From the NCBI RefSeq assembly GCF_020520425.1, contig NC_079488.1:8967747-9031746 (forward strand): 64,000 nucleotides of DNA, given 5' to 3'. This DNA is from Spinacia oleracea. Lineage: Eukaryota > Streptophyta > Magnoliopsida > Caryophyllales > Amaranthaceae. The stretch's first letter is position 1. Each line of letters starts with the position of its first letter. The translations under genes and the position numbers were made by a program. Below are positions 33,605 to 46,420 of the stretch, piece by piece. Under the pieces are notes generated by a model. The model made no database searches. It saw nothing but the letters and a program-made list of their open reading frames with translations, and was not told the origin of the DNA.

Positions 33605-33853
33605 TCATTTCTTCGGAGCATCTGCACGCCACATTAAACAAAATGCTCCTGACAACAGTTTTTTGGTTCTCCTTGCTAGCCTGAAAAGTTCTCCTCTTTC
33701 GCAAAGTCAATAAGGCATATATGGTTTCAGCAAAACAAACACCATAAAGCTTCTGATTTATTTGTTTCTACCTGCAAGCTTGAGCAACAATCTTAACTTC
33801 CTCCTCAAAGGCCTGAATCTGTCTGCTAGCACCCAACAAAACAGAATCTTGCA
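33605..33853 (-). pseudogene. Captured two-exon fragment of an unrecognised gene
   Basis: On the minus strand an exon-like block (33853-33772, preceded by TTTAG, followed by GTAGAA) reads QDSVLLGASRQIQAFEEEV then KIVAQAC. A second block (33680-33605, preceded by TTTTCAG) continues in phase as LARRTKKLLSGAFCLMWRAD and ends at a stop. The clean splice flanks and open joint frame suggest a real gene's 3' end. I do not recognise the protein. Inside the 31031-36484 element. Confidence 0.4.
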
Positions 33854-34318
33854 CTAAATTTCAGAAGTAAACTCACATTGAAAGAAGAGGTGAGACATGG
33901 TCAAATAGTTCAAAGTGGAAAATGATCGAGCAAGACTTTCATCTCTCTACAATATGAAACAAACTATAAGAAAAATCTCTAAAGTAAATACAAGGATTTC
34001 CAATGTAAATAAAAAAGACTCAAAAGTAAATCATAATAAATCAAAAGTAACTCGAAATATTTCTAAAGTACATGTAAAATTAGTAAACATTAAACCTAAT
34101 TGTTGAATAGCTTTGAAATGTTTGCTATAATTTTTCATGCTTGAAGTATTGTCAACTGTGTGGAGTATTTAGTAAGTAGAGTTGTTCGAAAAGTAAATGG
34201 AATTGTTCGAGAAGTATATGGAATTGTTCGAAAAGTAAACTATGAATATTGGAGTGTAGGGCGGTCAAAGTAAAGGTTTTCAAAGTAAAAGTAAATAAAG
34301 GAAATTCAAAAGTAAACG

Positions 34319-34389
34319 AACCTACGTGGGATTCGAACCCACATCCTTTGTGCATTTGCACAATGCTCTACCGATTGAGCTAGTAGGCT
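34319..34389 (-). tRNA. tRNA-like sequence 2 (anticodon unassigned)
   Basis: Minus-strand cloverleaf: acceptor AGCCTAC/GTAGGTT, D arm GCTC/GAGC around AATCGGTA, anticodon stem TTGTG/CACAA, the same 6-nt loop CAAATG, T arm GTGGG-TTCGAAT-CCCAC. Relative to copy 1, paired positions change together (C-G to T-A and A-T to G-C in the anticodon stem; A-T to G-C in the T stem; T-A to C-G in the acceptor), so pairing is preserved. Surrounded by AAAGTAAA words. Confidence 0.55.
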
Positions 34390-35074
34390 AGTGTTTTCAC
34401 ATAAATAAATAAAAATAAAGCAAAAACCAACTGAAACCAAAATATCCAAGCAAACAGCAAGCATGCATAGCAGACCACGACACTAAAAGAAAATAAAAAC
34501 AAGCAACCAGGCAGCATCATCAACTAAAAACCTATTGAAACCAGAATAGAAGCCGCTACAGCAACCCTGCAGACAACGAACTCCTCACAACACCTAACTA
34601 CAGAAGGCAAACCAAATATAGAACAACCTTAACCAATGCACCAACTGCAAACATCATCTCAAACCCCACTTTTCAGCTCATAAAACCAAATGCAATCAGA
34701 ATCTGACGATTTATCATTTAAAAATCTCTACAGTAAATAAAAGGAACCCCACAGTAAATAAAAGAAACTAAAAAGTAAATCATAATAAATCAAAAGTAAA
34801 TCAACCTACATACTTGAATTATTTGTACAATATTCTTTAGGTGTCAGGTTGTATGGAGCTTAACAGAGCTTAGCAGCCCCGTAATTCACACAAGACACCT
34901 AAGCGTAAACAGTAACTGCCTGTCATAATCATCAACATAAAAATAATAAACATAAATGTGGTTGAAAAGCTAAAACATGGATGATGAGAGTGAAAGGTGG
35001 GAAGGCAGCTTCAGTTTCAGAGCTGTTGATGTCTCACCAGAAGAAAATGAACTTTCCTGTCAGCTCGTCATAAG

Positions 35075-35580
35075 CTCATTCAAGGCCTGGGCAGTAGTGT
35101 AATGGTGGGTTAAATCGGACATCACTGATATCAAGTCGTAGGAATGCCCCATTCTCAACCAGGAATCTGACTACCTCCCTATTCCTCTCTTTAGTTGTAA
35201 AGTGGAGCAGTGTCCCTGTACCCCGCCAAAAAAATCATGGTAAGACCTCAAGATTAGTTAAGAACACCGTAAAATTAGCTAGCAGGTGGTTAGAGATAGT
35301 TCGTGTACGTACTTACAACGACATGGACCCTTGGTTCTAGCTTTGATATTAGCACCTCGTTCAAGCAGCACATCCATGACGTTTAGATGACCCCTTCGGT
35401 AGCAAGGTGAAGAGGAGTGACCCCTTGCAATTTGGTGCCCCAAGAAGCCAGATTAACAACCATCCCCTCATTAAGTAGTTGTTTAACCTGAGTAACAATA
35501 GACTCACTTGTATTAACAACACCTACAAGTTCCCTAACCAAATTTTCAATTAGCTCAGTTATAACTTATGCATCTCCTGC
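35075..35580 (-). pseudogene. Captured ankyrin-repeat gene fragment
   Basis: On the minus strand, about 35580-35319 reads IENLVRELVGVVNTSE, KQLLNEGMVVNLASWG, then GVTPLHLAT and, after a one-base frameshift, GHLNVMDVLLERGANIKART, a typical ankyrin repeat. An intron follows and the next block (35215-35075) reads TLLHFTTKERNREVVRFLVE, NGAFLRLDISD and PPLHYC, another repeat. A stop codon lies upstream of the first block (near 35568). Two exons with their intron were carried into the element. Ankyrin repeats bind proteins; the parent gene is not identifiable. Confidence 0.75.
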
Positions 35581-36484
35581 TGTCAACTTGAGTTTATCCA
35601 CCATCTTTTCTACAACAGACTCACTTGTATCGGTTTTAAGAAAGTACATAAACTTAATCCTTGAACTAATACAACAAGAAATTGGTGAAGAAATAAAGAT
35701 AAACGATGTACACCTACACCTTTTATTTAACAATGGATAAGGTAAGTGCTGGTGAAGCATCTATGTTAGACTCAATTTTTTGCCATTGCAAAAGAAAGTC
35801 CAAAATCAATACAATCCGAAAAATTTAAAATACAAGCTAATGAACAAATTGCTTAGTAAAAGTAGTCACAGTAATACAAACAAAAACAATAAAACAACAA
35901 TGAATAATAACTCAAAAAATGAATGGGATCGAAGAATAACTCAGAACAAAACAACAAGATCAATAATAAAAACAAAAAAGTTTAGTTTTAAACCCTTAAT
36001 TTTAACAATTAAAAATGCAAAAACTGAAATGAAACCCTAATTAACTCGAGAAAACGAAATCCTAATTTTAACAATGAAATCGTAAAATAATGCAACAAAA
36101 TCCCTAATTCGAAAAACAATAATCCCTAATTTGAGCAAAAATCAAAAGAGCAAACACTGAAACAAATCGAACAATTCAATACATACCTGGCGAATTGAAA
36201 AACGTGAAATCGCAAAGAATATACTTGCAGGAATCAAAGATGTTGAAGAAGATAAGTCAATAGTAGAGAGGATTTGAAGAAGGAGAGAGAAAAGGGGAAG
36301 AAGAGAGAGAAAAAGAAACTGGAAAAGGGCAGAGAAAGGGAGGTCATTCGTCCAGATTAAAATGACCATATTACCCTTATTTTTGCATTTGGTCGGGCGA
36401 AATTTGGTCCGTTGGATTGAATTGATCGAGGGCTGAGATTAGTTCTCAGTTCTCATCTTAAGGGGTGGTTTTCACCAGATCCCG

Positions 36485-36538
<54 letters not shown>
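36485..36538. repeat. (TA)n microsatellite
   Basis: An almost uninterrupted TA tract of about 50 bp between the captured-gene element and the next Helitron 3' end. Confidence 0.95.
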
Positions 36539-36541
<3 letters not shown>

Positions 36542-37680
36542 CTAGATTTAAAACCCGTGCATCTTATGAGATTTTTTTTTCAACTTCAACCGATAGTTAG
36601 AACATTTTTTTATTTTTATAATCAATGAGTATGACCGTTTTAACGGGTCTTTGTTTATGTATAGAATTTTTTATCTAAAATTTTAGGTCGTAATGAATTT
36701 TTTTTAATCTAAAATTCTATCAGGTTCACATTCCCTTGCCCATTCATTATTACAGCCTAAGTTAAATTGTTATTGGTGAAAATCTTATTTTCTAATAATA
36801 TCCAACTATGCAAGTAAAATCTTTTTTTAAAATTCTTGATGCACTTATGGAATTTTTCTGATGATATTGGGGCGATCTAGATTGTATCCTTCTACACGTG
36901 GGCTTGCAACCCCGATTGTGTTAATGTTTATCATTGTATGTTCTATGTTAGTGTAATTTTGACATCTAAATTGTAGTTCGTTGTGTCAGTTAAAAGACAA
37001 TCTTTGTCTTCTACTATAATTTGTTGCATCAATCTCCCCTAACGTGGTATTCATTGCTAATAATCTTCAAACTACAATAGTGATCATTACTTTAAAATAG
37101 CGTTACAACAAACTGAACAATCCAACTCAATTTGAGTTACTTTAAAGTAGTGCGGAGTAAAAAAATAGAAAATAACTGCTGCAGCAGAAAGCCTCTACCT
37201 TTCATCTTGTTTTTCACTCAAAAGTCAGTAGATCAAGCTTGGATTTGTAAATAGAGTTTAAAGTTTGTGCTACACTTTTTCTTGTGTGCAATCTATATAT
37301 GTCATACTCCATTCTTTTGGGCTAAAACACAATAAAGAATTAATATATACGGAGTAGTATTAAATAAACACACATAAATCGATGGAACAAAAACAATTAT
37401 GCTTGTATAAAATTCTTGCAACGGAACATAAACAATGAATAAATAATGAAGCATGTACAAAATTATTTCCTATGGGACATAAACAATGAAGCCCAACATA
37501 AACAATTATGCGGTACGCCGTGACCATCGACTGGCCCGTATTTCTGGAACGAAATAAAGAATAGACGTACGGAGTAAAACAATAAAAATTAAAGTAAAAA
37601 TATGGACAACGAAATAGTATTTCTGGAATTCAACTGTAAAGAAAAGGATGAAGAGTTCATCAACCTTATCCTCACCCAAC

Positions 37681-37740
37681 GCCATGCAATATCATATTCT
37701 TGCGATGGACGCCATGCAATATCATATTCTTGCGATGGAA
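37681..37740. repeat. Two identical 30-bp tandem units
   Basis: GCCATGCAATATCATATTCT followed by TGCGATGGAC occurs twice in tandem, differing only in the last base. Confidence 0.95.
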
Positions 37741-38070
37741 TGAAGCCCGTCCAATTTGGTTAGGGTTGAGATTTTTAACGTGAGGGTTAAGATTTTTGTT
37801 GATTCCCAACAGAAGTTTATATGTATATATATACAAAAAGATAAAAGAAGTTTGTGGAATCTATCTTTATCGTATTAAGTAGTCAATCTTGGCAAGACTC
37901 TCGTATTATTTATTTAATATTATTTATTTATTTTGTTAATAATTTAATAATATGTGATGACGTGGAAATCGATAAAAGAAGTTTGTGGAATCTATCTTTA
38001 TCGTATTAAGTAGTAAATCTTGGCAAGACTCTCGTATTATTTATTTAATATTATTTATTTAATATTATTT

Positions 38071-38406
<336 letters not shown>

Positions 38407-38429
38407 TTTGTTCCTAGATACTTGTAACA

Positions 38430-38885
38430 GTTGACTAACATATTTGACAAGACCCTAGTTTGACCTTAATTATACGCAATTATATTTTACTAAAAACTTA
38501 AAATAATGATATTTGAAAAATGTACATTAAGACTAATCAAACAACATATTACCCAATAACATTTGATTTTTATATATTAGAAAGAAAATTTGATCAAAGT
38601 TAATGTAATAGTGCAAAAGTCAAACGGTTACACGTATTAGGAATAAAGGGAGTATTTTACACTCCTGAACACAAGACTTTGACTCTCAATCTCTCGAATT
38701 ATGCATATGTACAAAATTGTAAAAAAATTGATATTTTGAAAGTTATTTGTTTATACGAATCTAACATGATCTTACATGATTTCATATGTTCTTACGTACA
38801 TATACATTACAAAAGATGGTCAAAGACACAACATGAATAGTGTAAAAATTAAATGGTGTAATATACGAGGAACGGAGGAAGTATA
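38430..38885. mobile_element. Two MITE remnants of the 8306 family
   Basis: A right end (AGGAATAAAGGGAGTA) lies at 38639-38654, and a second (GAGGAACGGAGGAAGTA) at 38868-38884. Interior words (AAAATTGTAAAAAAATTGAT, TTGATATTTTGAAAG) match the copies at 8306 and 9750. The second copia element is inserted at the very end of the right-hand remnant. Confidence 0.6.
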
Positions 38886-40320
38886 TGAAGGAAATAATGC
38901 CCTTGGTCCAAGTATGCATTCTATGTTAAGTCTAATAAATGCGGTTCAGTATTAATTAACAAGTTAATAATTCAGTGAGATCAAGTGAGCTGAATGCCTA
39001 GCTAGAGGCCGCTTCAGTTCAAGTGGAATTAATGATATTAATCCACAACTTACTCTTGACTGAACCCGTAGGGTCACACAAATAGTACGTAAACGGATCA
39101 AGTATTTAATGGCATTAAATACTCCATCTATGGATATTCGGAATCGACGGATCTTGGTTTCAGTGGGAGCTGAGATCGTCACAGGCAAGAAATGAATACT
39201 CCGGAAACGATGATATTGCCGGAAACGGAAATATGGATCGTATCGGAAATATAAATATTATCCAAGTCGTAGATGTTGCCGGAAACGGAAACATGGTACG
39301 TATCGGGAAATATTATCGGAAATGGAAATATTGCCGGAATCGGAAATATTGCCGGAAACGGAAATATTGTCAGAATCGGAAATATTATCGGAATCGGAAA
39401 ATAATTCCGGAAACGGAAATATTAAATATTTGTTCGAAACGGAAATTTATTTCGGAATCGAAAATATTAAATATTGTTCGTATCGGAAATAAATTCCGGA
39501 ATCGGGAATTTAATCGGAAGCGTATCGTACGAATAAGCATCGGACGAGGCCTGCCGGACGAGGGCCCAGCACGAAGCCAGGCCATCGCCCAGCAAGCCAA
39601 GCGCGCCACACGAATAGCCAAGGCCACGCCAGGCCCAGCGCAAGGCCAGGCCGTGGCAGCGCGCGCAGCGCGCGCAGCTACGAGCAGTGGGCTGCGAGCA
39701 TTGCTGCAGCTCGCGTGGGCTTGTAGCTCGCGTGGGCCGTGCGGCCGTGTGGGATGTGCGCGGGCATGGCCTGCACGCTTGCGGGTCATGCTCGCGTAAG
39801 TGTTTGTGTTCGCATACGAAACCTAAAACGTGCAGAATTCGTTTAATGATTAAATTCCTAATTCTATTTGATAAATTAATTAAATAAGAGTTTTATTATA
39901 ATTCTAATTTAATTAATTCGTATCCTAATAGGATTCCAATTCTCTTTCCATACCCCTATAAATATGTGGCCTGGGTTCACAATTTATAACGAGTTATTCA
40001 AGTATTCAAAGTGAGTTTTTGAGAGAAAAATTCAGTCACACATCTTGCTCAAAAGTGCCGAAAATTTATAGTACCTTAGGGGCGATTCTAGTTGGTCAAT
40101 CTTAAGGCGGATCCGGACGTGCTGTGGACTATCTACGGAGGGACGACACTTGGAGTCCTAAAGACTTGTTCTTGTTCGGTTCGGGCGCAGCTAGGGAAGG
40201 CACGCAACAAAGAGTATGCATCTAAACTATGCTAAATGATTATGTGTAAATAATATGTATTCCTGGCTAAATGGTTTTTCCGCATGATTTATGAATTGTC
40301 ATATGTATCATAACCTAACA
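38886..40320 (+). repeat. Left LTR of the second copia element
   Basis: 1,435 bp, TGAAGG...CTAACA. Contains a dense run of CGGAAATATTGCCGGAAACG-type repeats (39195-39525) and a GC-rich block (39540-39800). A putative TATA (CCCCTATAAATATG, about 39954) precedes the likely R region. Confidence 0.95.
39195..39525 (+). repeat. CGGAAAY word array in the left LTR
   Basis: Around 20 copies of CGGAAA or CGGAAT, mostly spaced 12-18 bp, in the putative U3 upstream of the TATA-like sequence. The same array is in the right LTR at about 48188-48515. Confidence 0.9.
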
Positions 40321-40321
40321 G

Positions 40322-40335
40322 TGGTATCACGAGCC
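40322..40335 (+). other. Primer-binding site of the second copia element
   Basis: TGGTATCACGAGCC starts 1 nt after the left LTR. It matches the initiator tRNA-Met pattern with one or two differences from the usual TGGTATCAGAGC. Confidence 0.8.
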
Positions 40336-41089
40336 TCTTATTATTTTCATAATCTAAATTGCATGAACGTGGTTAAATATTACAAATTTGCAAGAATTAA
40401 AAGGGGTGATTAATTTTCGTAATTGTTAATTAATTGCAAATTGCGTTTATTTAATTATACGTACGCAGTTTTTCGGCAGTTTTTTCGTTACTCATCCAAA
40501 TCGAGTGATTTTTGTGTCAATTCCGCATGTAAAAGGCATTCTAAAATTTTGACAAAAATAGTTTTTTTCTATCGAACCCAGAATTCTCAAATTCGAAGCC
40601 TAACTATGACTTTTCGAAGGTTTTAGTTTTTCGAATGCCAAATTTCGTAAATTTAAGATGTTAAATTAAATATTTGCGATTCTTGTTGATAAATCTTGAA
40701 TTTTTGATTGACCTACTGTATATGTTTAACAAGTTTTAATGCCTAGCCTTGTTAATTATGCAATCTAATTTGTAATTATGATTAATTAGTTGAAAATTAG
40801 AATAATTTAGAATTAATTTGATTTTCATAATTAATTATAATTTAATTAGAAACCTATGATTAAAAACCACCATAAAAATTGTAAATTTATGATAAATTTT
40901 AAATTTTTATGACCTAGGCTTGAATCCATGATAATCGAAAATCAATTGAATAATAAATTTTCGATTTTTCGCCCTATAATTATGAAATTAATATTAATTT
41001 ATTAATTTGTCATTAATTTTAAATATAAATTTTAAATTTTTATGCGATTCGTTCATATAACTTGCACGCACAAAGCAATGGACGCTTCG

Positions 41090-41640
41090 TGTTACCCTTA
41101 AGGGGTGTTGTATAGTGCGGGCATGCGACGACGAGCAAGGGAGCTCGTCGCCCGTGCGACACGAATGCAATGAGCAAGGGCATGGTGCACGAGCACAAGG
41201 CAGCAGCCCTGCCTTGTGTCGTGGGCCACGAGCTATGGACGAATGGGCATGGGCGAAGGCAAGGCACGACAGTCGCGTGTGGGCAGCAAGCGAGCTGCGC
41301 CACAACGCGCACTGCCTCGCGCAAAGCGCACGCAGCCTCGCGCGCAGCGAGCGCAAGCTCGCGTGCCACGAGCGCTGCGCCCAACGTCGATCGCGCATAG
41401 CGAGCGATGGCTCGCGTGCATCGAGCGCTGGAGCGCGCGCAGCAAGCGCTGGCGAGCGCGCACAGCGAGCGATGGCTCGCGTGCATCGAGCGCTGGCGCG
41501 CGCGCAGCGAGCACCAACTTGTGCGATGGCTTGCGATGGGTAGATGCAGCAGCTATGCGACGAGCGCATGGGCTGCGCGCACATGGCCAGCGATGGCTGT
41601 GTGCGTGTGGCCCATGGGCGTGCGATGCGTAGGGTGTTTG
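41090..41640. other. GC-rich island inside the AT-rich copia interior
   Basis: About 550 bp rich in GCGAGCG, GCTCGCGTGCATCGAGCGC and GCGCGCAGC words, flanked by very AT-rich sequence. A unit containing CGATGGCTCGCGTGCATCGA recurs at about 41402 and 41470. Several frames are open because GC-rich repeats lack stops; none resembles a known protein. Confidence 0.8.
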
Positions 41641-44600
41641 CATTACGATTAGATCGTTTTGAATGTTTAATTTGAAATTTTCAGTTTACGTAATTTTAAT
41701 TAATTTTAAAATTAATAATTTAAATTATTTTCTTGGATTTTAATTTTGAATATTGTAATTATAATAAATTTTATTTATTCTAATTATTTTACTAAAATTA
41801 AAATCATGAATTAATTTAAATACGACTGAAATTAAATTAAACTTTTTGGATTCAATTATAAATTTATATGAGCTTTAAATTTTAATTAAATTTGTATGTT
41901 TCCGGTTAGACTTGAAATACATTTTTATGTTTAAAATTAGTAAAGCATATGAATTTATTGGTTTAAGTGGGAGCGCTTTTTAGTCATAAACTCTTGATTA
42001 GGTCTACGAATCCTTAAGGTTAAAACAACTTGATTAGAATTAATAAGGACTGAATAATTGGTAGATTATTGGTGCCCTTGATTAATTGCTGCAAATGTTT
42101 ACGTGATGCATAATGTGTTTTACTAACCAGCTATGTGGGCCATTCATGATAATGAATGGGTGAATGGTATATATTGTATATGTACTGTGTTGCAGGTTAT
42201 GAAGTGACTAGTATGGCCCAAATAGGATAGAAAATATGGTCTGCGTACCATTAATTTGAATGTAATTGGTCTAAAGTACCAAAGTTGTTTTTCAATTCAA
42301 ATATGGTCTGCGTACCATCAAATAGTTGTAATTAGTTTTAATTATAGCTTATCCTATTTGAAGAAAATGGTGCCTCCCACGGAGATTTTCAGACGGACTT
42401 TGAAGTCAAAGCTTCAAGATGAAGTCGGGCCATATTAGATCACATTTATCTTATGCATGCTTTAAGTTATTAATTGCTTTAAATATGTCTTAATTATGCA
42501 TAAGATTGTGGCTTGATTATGTTGCATGATTAAGGATTTTAGTTCACTTAAAATCTAACCAACATAGTAAGAGCCTTAAGTTCCAAACTTAAAAATTGAG
42601 TTATAAGGTGCCATGCCAAAATATACACTTGCTTGGATATCCTTTACATCAATCTAGTAATAGTTTTCGCTCAGCGAGGTGTTACTTATTGGTCCTAAAG
42701 GGGCAAGGTACACAAATAATTGTGAGTACATGTTAGTTTTGGTGAAACTCAACGATATAAGTAAGGAGTCCTTTTATGTCGTGGCAAAATCGATAGGTTT
42801 ACCTAATAAGTTCTTAGACGTACCTATCAACCAAGAATAGTTTCTAGACTATTAGCAAAAGGCTTTTGCTTACCTAAGATGTTTTAGGATTAAGTCGACA
42901 AACTGTGCTTAGTTCTTCAATGATTTTAGGGTCTTGGAATCATTTTATTCACACCTGCCGGAACACATAATTCGAATAAAATGCTAATGACTTGTTTAAA
43001 TTGCATGATTGCTTTCATTTTCAAGTTATTATTCATGATAAATGTTTAGACTTTGCATGCTTCAATGTATGTTTTAATTATTGTTTATAATTAAATATCT
43101 TGCACTGCAATAAATCCTTTTAGAAAGGTAACAGTAAATTTCCTCGATTGGTAGTGAATCCAAGAACGATTCACGGAAATGAGAGAGAATGAGCGATTTA
43201 AAATTTACGTTTCTTTTAGCGACTTTTATGGTTGTTTTCGAGTATCAAAGTCGAATGGCGAACCGATTGGTGCTTGTGAATTCAAAATACAATGTAGTTT
43301 TGAGATCATAAAGCATTGAGTTTAAACGCTCAGCTTTACCAATGGTTAACAACCTAAACATCTTTGTCCATTTAATTCTCGAATGAGTCTAGTCCCTAGA
43401 CATTCGAATAGATCGATGCTTAGAGAACTTTAGAAGCTTCTGGTAAGATCATCTAGTTGAAACAAAATATTCAACATAAATTAAAATGGTAAGAACCTTG
43501 TTGGGGTGACATTGGACATGTCTAACAAAGTATAAAAGTCAACACTAAAGAATTCAATTCTTAAGACTATAAGAAAGGGTACAAGAAATAGGAAAACGAG
43601 GAACAAATGAAAGGAATTTACGATTCCGTTTCTACCTATAAGTTTATGTTTAAAGAGAAGTGACCTAGCAATCAAACTTCCTTGGTATCATATACCGCTT
43701 GAGGTTCTTACTTCGGTAAAAACTCAAACAATGGAAGCTAGGCTACACTAATGACCTACAAGTGGGAAATGAAGCATGGCAATGCTACATTAGTTGTAGG
43801 GTCATCTAGTTTGTTTTAAGTCCTTTCAAAGGCTGGAACTTAATGGCTATTTTGTTCCATAATCAGCATACCTAAATTTCTGTTTTTCAAACACAGAAAG
43901 ACTCACATTCAAGAAAAACAAAAACAATGTTTGTTTGTTTATTTGAGTGAAATGGTCAATTACGGGTTGAGTCAATATGCTTGATTAAAACAAACAACTC
44001 TTTAACAATAAAAACTTTACTAGGTCCAAATCAACCCCTTGATTTGACTTCCACTAATCATTGGCATTGTTGCTTAGACCATATCAACAAGTTAACATTC
44101 AAAAGCTCTATTTTGATGGACTTTTGAAAGTTAATTTAAGACGACTAGTCTTACTTGTTGAAAGTAACAAAAGATATGAACTATTGTTAGAACGCCTAGA
44201 CAATAGAGTTCAAAGCTAAAGAAAGATTTTATGACTTTATTATTTCACATGGATTTGAGTGAATATAGGTTTATTTACTCAAAGTGATATAAGTTTGAAT
44301 CTGTTTGACTAGTTCAAAGATCCAGAAGTATAAAATCCACTTGGCAAGAAATCATAAAGATCTAGGTTAGATCATGTTGATGATTACTTGAGACCAAATA
44401 TGATCATCAATGATTGTGTGTTGTAATTTCACAATCTAGGTCCATAAGATGTGGCATATCTTAGTTGGAATAATCGAAGTCAATTAGCACTTGATTCGAT
44501 CAATGATGAATCATAAAGACTTTTCCTATAATTTCTAAAACAAAATGCTCAACTACCACCAAACTAAACCAAATTCGTCAAAGCTATTGAAAAGTAATTT

Positions 44601-45399
44601 CAGAATAACTTTTCATAAAATATATCTAGAGAGTTGCAAAACTCAGTGGGAGCTTAGTGTTTGTCATTCGACAAACTAAGGCCCAAGTATAGATATATGT
44701 TTCATTGTGATTTATTCAAATGAGACACAAGGGTATTGTTTCTACCACGAATTTTTGAGAACATAATGTTTGTTTGCTCGAAATAATGTCCTTTTGGAGA
44801 TTCGTTTCCAAAATGACAAGTGGGAGAAAATAGATCTCGAAAGTCTTCGAGGCGAACAACAAACATAAACGGAAATTCCGGAGGCTTTTCGAAGTGCTTC
44901 AGAAAATCCGAACTTATTCTGTAAGGACTTTACAAGTGGCTTTAAAGAATAGACATCTCTTAGAAGACTTTACAAGTGCTTCAAGGAGAACAGAATATTC
45001 AAAGGACTTTCAAGTGGCTATTGATATTCTATTGTTTGATGTTCTATACCCAAGTAGGCATAGAATTCAAGTCACTGAAAGTATGAGATTCTTCTATTAG
45101 ATAGTAAAGAAACATAGAGTTCTGGTCAATGAAACTATGAGATTCTTCTATTAGATAGTGAAGAAACCTACAACTTGCAGTCAAACTATTATCATGTAGA
45201 TTAATGAGTTTGTGACTTGTAAGAAAGCTATGACGAAACCTAGATTCCCTAAAATGGTTAGAGGCCATATATAGACTCAAATGTTTTAATGGTTAGAGGC
45301 CATAAAACATACTCAATGTTTTGATGACAAAATTAAGATTTTGTTGATTTGCAAGAATAAGTTTCACACCTATTGGTTGCAAGTTTGTTTTAAGGATAA

Positions 45400-46420
45400 A
45401 AACCATCAAACATGAAATTGTGTTCACACACAAAGCTAGATTAGTTGCTAAAGGTTACAAGCAAATTCATGACATGGATTGTGTTGAAACCTCATGCAAA
45501 ATCGTAATGCTTAAGTCTATAATTCAAGCAATGATTGCATATTGGTACATATGGCCGGATGACAAAACATCTTCCTCAGTCAAATGTTGGAATAAACTAT
45601 GTACATGGTATGTCATAGGATTTGTGGATCCAAATAAATGCTTGAAAAGAAAAGCTAGCTTATAAAATCTAAGTACAGACTTAAGCAAGCAATTGGGAAT
45701 TGGAACTGTGTTTTAGTGAAGCTAATAAGCATTTTAGTTTCATAAAATATACATGATTCTTATAGATATATAAGAAGTTTAGTGGGAGTACGTAAAACTT
45801 ATTTGGTCCTATGTGTATCACACATATCTCTCTATTGTGAAATAACATTCAAATGCTAATGACTTAGATTTGAAATTATTCATCAATGATGGACCATGGC
45901 GAAACTTAGTACATACTGGGTATTAAGATCTATTTACAAAGATCTTATGATATTGTTTTAAGTAATGGCATTTACTAAATCAAACACGAAAGACTCCATT
46001 GGAGATATTCGACCCATATGAATAAATCTAAGTAAAGGATGTTTGAACTATGTATAAGCATTTACTAAGTTAAACATCAAAGAATCTAAGTAAGATTCTT
46101 AAACCTATATTATATGTCAAAGAATTTAGCTGGATTTAGTATCTACTGAAACTAAATGAGCTAAAGTTACATGAATAGAATTCAATTGGGAATTATTCTG
46201 CAAAAGAATTTATCATGTATGATATAATACGAGGATTGCCAAAAACGTATCGTATGACTTTAGCCATGACGAACATATACCAATCTCTATTGATCTAAGT
46301 AAAGATCAACTAGATTGAGATCAAGAATACTTATGGTACTTGAAAAGGTACATAGGAATAGTTCTTGATTCAAGGAAATAAAGATATGCTAAATATTGAT
46401 GCTACACGCATAAACACTGG
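45400..46420 (+). pseudogene. Fossil copia pol traces
   Basis: Around 45420 the words HKARLVAKGYKQIH match the start of copia reverse transcriptase, and around 46340 a block matches the RYLKGT-type region before RNase H. Heavily decayed, with many breaks; noted only as family evidence for the second LTR element. Confidence 0.7.

Larger units (their letters stand above)
31031..36484. mobile_element. 5.45-kb inverted-repeat element carrying captured gene pieces
   Basis: Its ends are inverted: left AGGACCAGGTTCTGGTGAGA continuing ACC and TTAAGATGAGAACC; right, read inward, ATCGGGATCTGGTGAAAACC then CTTAAGATGAGAACTGAG. Both ends abut (TA)n tracts, so the target duplication cannot be read. No transposase is visible. 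It holds parts of a glutamyl-tRNA synthetase gene (plus strand), an ankyrin-repeat gene (minus) and an unrecognised gene (minus), each with intron-exon remnants, and two opposed tRNA-like sequences. The word AAAGTAAA/AAAAGTAAATC recurs dozens of times. Captured genomic fragments suggest a Pack-MULE-like element; the superfamily is inferred, not shown. Confidence 0.72.

Noticed and set aside
39233-39799. 188-residue open frame at the start of the left LTR (and its partner at 48226)
   Set aside because: The N-terminal part is the CGGAAAY word array and the rest the GC-rich LTR block; it is LTR, not a gene.
41040-41643. Several long overlapping open frames in the GC-rich island
   Set aside because: Low stop frequency in GC-rich repeats explains them; Ala/Arg-rich translations resemble no protein family.
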